64,000 nt of DNA from Conchocele bisecta (Eukaryota; Mollusca; Bivalvia; Lucinida; Thyasiridae). The stretch covers positions 89,020,433 to 89,084,432 of the forward strand of contig CM055275.1 of the NCBI GenBank assembly GCA_029237695.1, given 5' to 3'. Every line of letters begins with the position of its first letter. Position 1 is the stretch's first letter. The notes below the pieces were generated by a model. It made no database searches. It was given only the letters and a program-made list of their open reading frames with translations, and was not told where the DNA came from. Shown here piece after piece: positions 13,701 through 25,700 of the stretch. Made by a program: the position numbers and the translations under genes.

Positions 13701-16700
13701 TCTGCACACCATACGGTAGCCATATACCAAGAAACAAGTCTCCAAGTATTACGGTTTAAAAGTTGTACAGTGTACGGGAAACATGGCGGACGGACATACG
13801 GACGGACGTAGCAACAATTTTATTTGATTTTCAATGTTATACAAGTATCGTCTTGTTGTGAGGTAATTACGTCGTGGTTTTATCAACCCGATAAACTTGA
13901 TATCGACCGAGGACGCAGTCCTCGGTCGATATCACTTTTATCGGGTCGATAAAACCACGTATTGACCGATACGACAAGGTGATAAGTGTTGCATTATCAA
14001 TTCAGAAATTCCTATATGTGTTCCCTTTTCAATAAAATAGCATAAATATCCATTTACGCTGTGAACATTACGATTAATCATGCGTTACGCCATTTTTGGC
14101 GCAATTCATAATCAGCAGGTCAATATGACATTTCGAATCAACTTTCTCAGGTCAATATGCATTTATATCGAAGATCACGTGACCAGCATCTGACCAATCG
14201 CAGACACGGATATTTCTCGATTGATAATAAATATCGTTATCAGGCGACAAAACAAGAGTATGCTGTTTTGATTTGGGCCTACACTGGCCACAATTACCGT
14301 AAGCCACGTTTCTCCAAACAGCCGCATATTCCGAGAAACGATGGTGTTTATCAGTACATGTAGCTGTGAATGCCAATTTTCATTGCAATCCGACGAATAT
14401 TCGTGTTTTAGCAGCGGCTTGCATCTGTTTGGTCCCTGCATATGGTACATAATTATATGATCTTGCATGAGTGATCACTTAACCTTTCACCCCTAGGTAA
14501 CTGTAATGGATGTTGATATGTTCATTTTGCAGCCGATCTAATTGTCACAAAATGATTTTCAGACTAGTCCATTTATGAAAAGGGGGTATTTTTTGTGCTC
14601 AAAAATATAAAAATTACTTTCAAATGGTGCAGATCCTGATGAGACGGCTCGTTACGAGCCGGCTCATCTGGATCTGCACTGTTTGAATAAACCGCTATAG
14701 CGGGCTTTCGGGTTCAAATGGTTAATATGATATTTATTGAACGAGTTTTCATAACAAACGAGGCTATGCCGAATTTCTTATGAAATTAGTCAACGAGTTT
14801 AATATATACCATATTAAACCATCACCAATATTTGATTATTTTCATTGCATATGCACATCGTCATACATTGAAGCTGTACTTGTCACCAAACTTGTTTTCT
14901 GTAAGGAGCTAATTTGCATATTTATTACACTAGTGTAATATTATGTTTATTACAATGTGTTAATACACTGCGAGCGCCCATTTTATGCAATAATATCGTA
15001 TCCGCGACATTGACCTGCTATGAATATCCGGGTTACAACGAGTTGACAAGTGGTATGTCATTGGTCGAACGGCGCCACATGACGTTAAAGGTGCATGCCC
15101 ACTCAGTAGGCACAAACTGTTCTTTATAGGAATTAAATAAGTGTATAATTGTATCACTATTCCACCAGTGTTAAAGATTACGAGTGCCCGCTATACAGAT
15201 ATAATCATTTAGTAATATTTGTTTTACTGATAGTGATGCGCGTTGGTATTAGTCTATTTTCATATGCAAATGAGGCATGGTATTTTTTATTATTTATACT
15301 AATCACCTGAACAAATAATATTTTCGACAGATTATAAAGTATAATAATTGCACATGAAAAAAATAAATACAGAGTATAAATAGTAATGTCCGTAATCATT
15401 TTAAGGAAACACGGTTATCGCCCCTGATACATGTATCAGTGCGTAAATTTACGTCCGATATAAATTGTATAATAATGCCAAGCAAAACGTGGGGTAATGC
15501 TGAATGAATGTTTATTTTGCCAGAAAATGTCTCAGATGATGTCTCTGATATAAAGAACACGTTGAGCCTATTGAGTGGGCATGTACCTTTAACAAATGAC
15601 GTCAGTGTAATGGCGCAATGTAAACAAGTCAGCGTGTTCTTTTCAATGAAAATGCGTTTCCTAGCCTTGCATGATAAACTTGATATCAAAATATTCTAGT
15701 CTGGTATTCTCTATATATAAAAATATCTGACAAGGCTCAGGAAACGGGATGGGCGAGGCTCTGCCGAGCACATCCCGTTTCCGTGCCGCGCCAGATATGT
15801 TTTCCCATTCACGGCACTAACCTACTATTCTCTATATATGCGTCAAACGCAGGAAGTGGTGAAACTCTACGATAGCTGTTTCTCTTACGAAGCAATTATC
15901 ATTGAAGTCGAGTGTATCTATATATCACCTAATACCATGTAGAGAGAAATAAATAATAGTAGGTTAGTGCCGTGAATGTGAAAAAAATATATGGCAAGGC
16001 TCAGGAAACGGGATGGGCGAGGCTCTGCCGAGCACATCCCGTTTCCATGCCGCGCCAAATATTTGTTCCCATTCACGGCACTAACCTACTATTCTATTTA
16101 TCCCGTCAACACCTACAAATCGCTGTAAAATGCAAAACTAGTATTGACTGGATATCAAAAATGTTTCACGGCACCGTGTTTCACGGCACATACGCATTGG
16201 GATAATTCACAAACTCAAGCAGCCTATTTCACTAACATTGCAAAGTATACTTATCTAGCAAAGTGTACTTTGACGGAGAAATTTGCAATTTAAGGATAAA
16301 TTTATTAATTTTTATTATACTGAATGTATTACATTATCACAGCGATTTTGGCTGTGATAGTGTAATAAAGTCAGTATAATAATTATGCATACTTCTAATC
16401 ATCAAATCATCAAATGTATGCAGTCGTTAGTTCTATATGAAATAATGCATTTCGGGAAAAATAAATGATTACTCCCTCAAATTATACTTAGCTAGATAAG
16501 TATACTTTGTAACAGTAGTTTCGATTCCAGGCTGCTGGAGCCCTTCGACCACATATGAGACAAGCCATGTGACATCCGCGTAATTTCATTAAATAAGTTT
16601 ACAAAATTAACAATATTTTTCTTCAATATAGTCAAAAGTTGATAACATTTTCTGTAATTCCGCATGCACTCTGAAAATGTTGTCCACTATTGACGCCATT

Positions 16701-19700
16701 TACGTAAAATATCGTAAATTTTGTAAATAAGTTTCATGAAAAATCGCATAAGTTCTAAGGTACAAAATCACACGGGTCCTTTGACGTCATACCTGCTGTG
16801 ACCTTGAATATGTAGTGGCCCGGATTGGCGCAGTAGCGGTTGCTCTTTGTGTGAACTGTGGCGCTGGTAGCCCCGCATATAGTGGCGTCATTGTTGGCAC
16901 CCTGTCCGTTTATAACTCCCTGTAATTGAAATGTGCAATAACTAAAGTACTGAAAGTACTGAAATATGTTATCCCCACAAAAACTATAGATTGAAAGTTG
17001 CATATTTTCTCAATCATCATCATCCAGAGGCAAACGTACTGTGCTGGTGAAAACCCATTCCCATCCACACGTTTTCTTTAGAATAAATTACTGTTTGTGA
17101 CTCCCAGAAAAGAATTGTACGAAATTAGCGGCAGAAAATCAAAAAATGATAGGTCAGAAAATCTGTTTAATGGCGACATGTTTTCCGGCCTATCATTTTC
17201 TGATATACGCCGCAAATTTCAAAATTACATTGCGGTTAACCTATTTCTAATGCACTCCTTTACTACTGGCGTAGGAATACATATTGAAATAATTTGCGAC
17301 CGTTCATCAACAATGATATACCTGTAATGTATGACCATCAGCCAATCAGATTTCGTGATATTTATAGAGTGCATTAGAAAGTAGGATAAACTATAGATGT
17401 TAATACTTACAATCAGTGTCGACGGATGGGTTGTAATTTGTGGAGCGTCGTACAAAAACAGGACAAAGTCATCATTGCCGTCGCCGCCGTCAGCTAGCGC
17501 CATTTGGAAAATATCCTTTAAAGAGAAACAAAACACCAACTTATGGACATTTCACATCACTCGGTGAACATATATTTCATATTAGTTGCAACGATATGAA
17601 TATTCTGTTTATTATATACCGCTCCATGGAAATTTGTAGCTCGTTAGACTTTATACGGTAATTAATGTGTATGTGCAGCCTATTTGCGCTGTTTTCTGCA
17701 GATGCGCGTTATGAATATAGATAGCGGAAGTAGTCGTATTTTCAACGGAAGTTGTTTATTTCATCGATGAGAACATATGACTTTTATTTACATCGTATAA
17801 CTATGTATTTCATGGGTAGGAAAATAAAAACATGTACTTGGTTCTCGGATATCGCCGCTTCTGAATAATCCTTGCGCGTTGAGCATTTTATCGTCATGGA
17901 GAAATAAAATTGTACTGTAAATTCGCCACTTGATCAATAAACAACACTACCATCCACAAATATGTAAAATCCAATCATGTTTGACGAAAATCTGGTGATT
18001 TGTCACTTCTAAAAAGAGCATATATGCATCTGGCGACTTAAAAAATGAGAATCGAACATTCGCGTCTGAGAACCAATTTACTTTTAGTACTTTGGCCTCA
18101 GACACGCGTTTGCGGAATGTGACGCGGGAGGGCGGAGTTTTTTATTGATTTCTTTTCTGGGAGTCCGGATTACTAAGGTTGCACTGTACCACCTTGATTA
18201 TTCTTTCTTTTTTTGTTATAACCCTTCAACTGTTTCATTCGATATACTTACATCAATAAGAAGATTTACTTTATATCAATAATTCTAAATGTTGAAGTGT
18301 GTTTATTGATATAAAAAAAATATTTATTGAAAGCAAAAATACCGAATATGTAGTAAACCGGTGAATCTGCAAACTTAGAATCGTCTTCAAATTTCAATTG
18401 ATGGATTTACATTTATTGAGCATAGAATGCATATAGTCAAATATATGCATACTTGTAATCATCAAATATATGCAGTCGTTGGTTCTATACGAAATAATGC
18501 ATTTCGGGAAAAAAAATGATTACTCCCTCAAAGTATACTTAGCTAGATACGTATGCATTGCAATTTTGATGAAATCGGCTACAGGTATCAGAATAAATTT
18601 ATTATTTGTTATTATACTGAACTTATTACATTATCACAGCCATTTTGGCTGTGATATTGTAATAAATTAAGTATAATAATTCTGCATACTTTTTTAATCA
18701 TCAAATATATGCAGTCATTAGTTCTATATGGCATAATGCATTTCGGGAAACTGAATAACTGATTACTCCCTCAAAGTATACTTAGCTAGAAAAGTATACT
18801 TTGCAGGTGAAATCGGCTACTGGGAAATATTAACTCTGTCGGTTGTATACTAACGTGCGTGCCGGCGACGTTATCTTCGAGACGCCACGTGACCAGTAGT
18901 AGATTCTCGCAGGACCAACCACTCACGCCCCCGTAATTGTTAACGATGGTTGTGACAATGTCCCGCAGATGGACGTTCGGTCCGGGGTTGGAACCCGGGG
19001 CTTCGGACTCCGCCTGACGTGTGAAGGTAACACGTGAATTCGTGTACACATATGAGACGCGCCATGCGATGTTGTACATTCGGACATCTGCGTAATTTCA
19101 TTAAATACGTTTACGAAATTTACAATATTTTTTGTGAATGGTGCCAAATGATGACACAATTTTCAGAGTACATGCGGAATTATATTCCGCATGTACTCTG
19201 AAGATTTTGTTAACTTTTGACATTATTTATGAAAGATATTGTAAATTTTGAAAACGTATTTAATGAAATTACGTAGATTTCCAAAGGTACGACATCGCAT
19301 GGCGCGTCTCATACGCGATTTTATACCTAAGACCTAGTGCGATATTTCATGATATTGCATTTTACAGAAACTGTGATATTTTCTGTAATTGACGTCGAAA
19401 GTTGACTAAAAATTCATAAATATGTCCATGTCCTCTGCGCCACCGTGCATAGAGACAAGTTGTGCAATTTTGTACACAAACGCCTGCATTAACTATCCCA
19501 GATTATCAACGTTTCTATTGGCAATGAAGCAATTGTATTGCCTGAGCCCGAGCTTTGTGACAAATCTGCAACCGCCGCCTTTGGTTACTCCGTGGACTTT
19601 GAATAATTGGCGTGTATGCGATACGGTGGATATCCGGTTACTGTCTGTTTCACAAAACCTGCCCTAATGTTCCGGCAATATAAACCGTCATTAAATTATA

Positions 19701-22700
19701 GCATAATTTAAGAATGAGCCTTCTTCTAATTTCATGGAATTTCGTCCAATATCGATTTTATTGCGAAAACAATTTCCCAATATGTGATGTCTATGGGAAT
19801 TTAACATGGGGAAATTTGCTGATTTCTAAATTTTCCAATTTTTTTCGTTTTTCGACTTCTCCTCCTTCTTTTTCCCCCATGTTAAATTCCCACAGAAAAA
19901 TCACTATTCGTAATAAAATCAATATGTGACCAAATTTTACGAAATAAAAAGAAGGCTCATTCTTAAATTGTGATATATTATCAAAAAAATATTCTTTTTG
20001 CATTGTTTATATAGCCGTAAATTCAGACAGGTTTCGTGAAACAGACAGTAGTCATCTCTGGATGACAAATCTGGTTGCAATATGACGTATCAGGGGGCTG
20101 CGTACGTCTAAAGTGTTCGTAAGTGCAAATTTAGGATCGTCTGGAAATGTCAACTGATGGATTTACATTTATTGAGCATAGGCTGCATATGCAGCCTATG
20201 CTCAATAAATGTAAATCCAGTAATTGTTTACAAGAAAACATAGTTAATGTGAAATATACAATCTATCATAATTTTGCACCTACGAACATTTTAGTAGTAC
20301 GAAGTTTAGTGAAACGGGCCCCAGTTGCAGTACATGTATGTACATAATATGGTAGTTAAGACAACATATACAGTGTATTAAATGTACATGTCCACTCAGT
20401 AGGTTATCGTATAGGGAGACAGATAGTTTTATATATTCTGTAGATATAACATTTTCTGACAAAATAAACATTCATTCACCACTACCCCACGTATTTATTG
20501 GAATTATTATACATTTTATATCAGACGTGAATTTACACACTCATATCAGGGGCGATAACCGTGTTTCCTTAAAATTTTAACGGACATTACAATTTATTCT
20601 CTGTATTTATTTTTTGACGTGCAATGATCATACTTTATAATCTGTCGAAAATATTATTGTTTTCAGATGACGCAGTTAGTTAGTATGAATAATTAAAACA
20701 TGTCATGCCTTATTTGCATAAGAAAATGACCTGATTCCACCGCGAGTCACTACATGTATCAATAAAATAAATATTACAAATTGATTATATCTGTATAGCG
20801 GGCACTTGTAATGTTTAGAACTGGTGGAATAGTGACACAATTATACACTTTATTTAATTCTAATTATTTTAAGAACATGGTGTGCCTACTGAGTGGGCAT
20901 GCATCTTTAACACTTTGAACCCGAAATCCCACTATAGCGGTTTATGCACAAAGTGCAGATCCAGATGAGACGGCTCGTAACGAGCCGTCTCATCAGGATC
21001 TGCACTTTTTGAAAGTAATTTTAATATTTTTGAGAACAAAAACACCCCCTTTTCATAAATGGACGAATCTGAAAATCATTTTGTGACCATTGGATTGGTC
21101 GGAACATTAACATATCACAGTCCATTCCAGTTCCTTAGGGTTGAAAGGGTTAACACGACTTAGCTGTCGCGTTATCACGTTATGTGGATTACAAAAATAT
21201 GCCACCATATGTGTCTGTTGTCGCACTCCGCGCCGGAGTAATATGTTTCATGTCGAAATAGGCGTCGGATTCCTAACGAATTCAGCTACATACAGAAGAT
21301 ACTGCATAGACACACTTTCGCTAGTAACCGGCGCAGTTTGCGCCGGTCACTATACGAAAACTGCGTTTATGCGATAGCTTTAATCGAGCTTATGGGCATC
21401 TCGCCAAGAAACCAGTGCATTTTACGACGGAAGCGCTAGCACGGAATGCAGAACCAGCGATGCGAAGCATTTCCATATACACGTAGCGTAGTTAAGACGA
21501 CATAACTATCGCGTTATCGCGTTTGGTGAAAGACAGCAAGTGACCACGTGACCGTACTTACCACTTGAATGTACATGTAGTAATGGTGGCCGGCGATTGC
21601 CGTAGTTACCCAGTACGGAGCAAGGTAAACGTCACTCGCGGAGTAACTGTAAAACAGGTAAAACGTATCCCTGAATACTGTAATTTATTACACTCTTGCA
21701 AATTATTTGCACGGGTAAAAACCCGTAATCAACTCCTTACAAATAATACACCGTGAAGAGAACACCCGTAATTGCGCGCTTGTTTTCTTGGAAACCACGA
21801 GCTACCATGCAAAATGTGTATTCTTTATTACAGTCAAAACAAAAGTTACTTGAAAATTTGGAAAGAGTCTCGACTAATCTAGAATGTTAATGTGATTGAA
21901 CACATTCCAAACGTACACTCAAATATATCTGGTTGATAGAAACAGCTGCGTAATTTGGATTTCAAAATGTTCACATGACGTCACATTTGACGTCACACAA
22001 CGTAACGTCAAAACGCGGGAAAACACATCACAATTCATTGATTATAATCTAAAAAAATAGACTAAATTAAATGTACATATATCCGCCGTGGAAGTGTAAT
22101 AAATAGGATATACCATCGTATATGTTTGAATAAGCTGAAATAATACACTCGTGTCCGTCGGCGTCCGTGCAAGCAACTCGTTCGCTACGATCACTCGTTG
22201 CTTACGCGGAAGCCGACGCACACTCGTGTATTCCTCTATGTGTTATGTACATAGCCACCCGCGGTAATCTTGCACAGGTGATCAACGTTTTTAAACATAT
22301 ATATGACACGCCATGTGATTTTGTACCTTCGGACATCTGCGTAATTCCATGAAGTACATTTACAAAATTTACAATATTTTCAAAAATAAAGTCAAAAGTT
22401 GACAATGAGTACATGCCACATGACGACATTTACGGAAAATATTGTAAATATGGTAAACGTATTTCATGAAATAATGCAGATGTCCGAAGGTACAAAATCG
22501 CATGTCGTTTCTCGTTATTGGCAACGATACACCGCAGTAGCTGAGTTCATACAAATTGCAAAGTATACTTATCTAGCAATCAGTATTCATTTATTTTTCC
22601 CGAAATGCATTATATCATATAGAACTAATATTTGATGATTAAAAGTATGCATAATTATTATACTGAATCTATTACATATCACAGCCAATATGGCTATGAT

Positions 22701-25700
22701 AATGTAATACATTCAGTATAATAAAAATTAATAAATTTATCCTAAAATTGACAATTTCTCCCTCAAAGTATACTTTGCTAGATAAGTATACTTTGCAATG
22801 TTGGTGAAATAGGCTACAGATGTGAGACGTTTTCAGACGTTTTGCAATCATAAACAGACAATGTCCTCATCGAAAACATGGCAATGATACAAATTCAGCA
22901 TATGATGATACCTCCCCGCTTTGCCAACGAATACTGCATATTGCTCCCAGCTCCCAGCTTTGCCAACGAAAGTATACTGCATATTGCTCACAGCTCCCAC
23001 ATTAAAGGTACATACCCACTCAGTAGGCACACAATGTTCTTTATATCAGATACATCATCTGAGACATTTCCTGGCAAAATAAACATTCATGCACTATTAT
23101 CCCACGTATTGATTGGCATTATTATACATTTTATATGAGATGTAAATTTACGCACTGACATCAGGGACGATAACCGTGTTTCCTTAAAACGATTACGGAC
23201 ATTACTATTTATACTCTGTATTTATTTTTTGACGTGCAATTATCATACTTTATAATCTGTCGAAAATATTACTTTTTTCATGTGACGCATTTAATTAGTA
23301 TAAATAATTATAAAATACCATGCCTCATTTGCATATGAAAATACCCTGATCACAACGCGCGTCACTATCAGTAAACTAAATATTACCAAATGATTATATC
23401 TGTATAGCGGGCGCTCGTAATCTTTAGAACTGGTGGAATAGTGACACAATTATACACTTATTTAATTCCTATAAAGAACATTTTGTGCCTACTGAGTGGG
23501 CATGTACCTTTAAGAACTACCCGTACAAAATATATAGCATTAATAAACTCGTTGACCAATTTCGTTAAAAGAGCGACATAGCCTCGTACTATTACGTTAT
23601 AACATAACGTATAGTATGACAGCAGGGGCCGTTTCACTAAACGTCGTACGACTAAGATGTTCGTAAGTGTAAATTTAGGATCGTCTAGAAATCTCAATTG
23701 ACGGATTTACAGTTATTGAGCATAGGCTGCATATGCAGCCTATGCTCAATAAATGTAAATCCAATAATTGTTTACAAGAAAACATTGTTAATGTGAAATT
23801 TGCAGACTATCATAAGTTTGCACTTACGAACATTTTGGTCGTACGGAGTTTAGTGAAACAACCTCCTGGTTGGCGGGGTAATGGGATTGTTTCAATGGGC
23901 ATTAATTTATGTCACAGGTCCGAGTCTTGCACCTGTGATTCTACTGTACTTACATGGCGGCGCCTGCGGGGGGATCACGTGTGACCGTGCCGTCGCCGGC
24001 GTCGTCACAAAACCCGGCGTCATAAAACTGTATGTGTACAAAGAAAGGGTGTGTTTTTTAACATGAAATATTTTACGCCGGTGCGGAGTGTGACACCAGC
24101 AATACATGTAGTGTGTTTATACATGCCAACGTATGAATATCAAAGGTAAACACCGAAGTTATTCCAAGGACAGTACGTGCAGGAATGTTACTATTGAAGG
24201 AAGCTGGACTAGTTGCTCACCGTTATGAACTAGTGTATACTTACCGTTATGAACTGTCGCTCACCGTTGTGAACTATGCACATAGTTATGAACTGTACTA
24301 TTATGAAGTGTACTCACATTGAGGTACTATACTCACCGTTATAAACTGTGCTCACCGTTATAAACTGTACTCACCGTTATGAACTATACTCACCGTTATG
24401 AAATGTACTCACCGTTATGAACTATACTCACCGTTATGAACAGTACTCACCGTTATGAACTGTACTCACCGTTATGAAGTGTACACACAGTGAGGAACTA
24501 TGCTCACCATTATAAACTGTCCTAACCTTTATGAAATAGACTCACCGTTATGAACTGTACTAACCGTTATGAACTGTACTCACCGTTATGAACTGTACTC
24601 ACCGTTATGAAGTGTCTCACAGTGAGGAACTATACTGTCCGTTATGAACTGTACTCACTGTTATGAACTGTACTCACCGTTATGAACTGTACTCACCGTT
24701 ATTAACTGTACTCACCGTTATGAAGTGTACTCACAGTAAGGAACTATACTCATCGTTATGAACTGTACTCACCATTATGAAGTGTACTCACAGAGAGGAT
24801 CTATGATCACCGTTATAAACTGTACTCACCGTTATGAACCGTACTCACCGTTATCAAGTGTACTCACCGTTATGAAGTGTACTCACAGTGAGGAACTATA
24901 CTGACAGTTATAAACTGTACTCACCGTTGTGAACTGTATTCACCGTTATGAACTGTACTCACCGTTATTAACTGTACTCACCGTTATGAAGTGTACTCAC
25001 ATTGAGGAACTATACTCACCGTTATGAACTGTACTCACCGTTATGAACTGTACTGGCCGTTATGAACTGTACTCACCTTTATAATGTGTACTCACCGTTA
25101 TGAACTGTACTCACCGTTATGAACTGTACTGGCCGTTATGAACTGTACTCACCACTATAAACAATACTCACCGTTATGAACTGTACTCACAGTGAGGAAC
25201 TATACCCACCGATATGAAGTGTACTCACAGTGAGGAACTATACTCACCGTTATGAACTGTACTCACCGCTATGAACTATACTCACCGTTATGAACTTTAC
25301 TGAACGTTATGAACTGTACTCACATTTATAAAGTGTACTCACCGTTATGAACTGTACTGGCCGTTATGAACTGTACTCACCGCTATAAACTATACTCACC
25401 GTGTATGACAGTGATGAACTATATCACCGTTATGAAGTGTACTCACATGGGCCAAACTTACTCACCGTTATGAACTGTACTCACGTTTATGAACTGTACC
25501 GAGCGTTTTGAACTGTATTCACCGATATGAACTGTATTCACCGTTATGAACTGTACTCACAGTGAGGAACTATACTCACCGTTATGAACTGTACTCACCG
25601 TTATAAGGTGTACTCACCGTTATGAACTGTACTCACCGTTATGAACTGTACTCACCTTTATGAAGTGTTATCACCGTTATGAAATGTACTCACAGTGATG

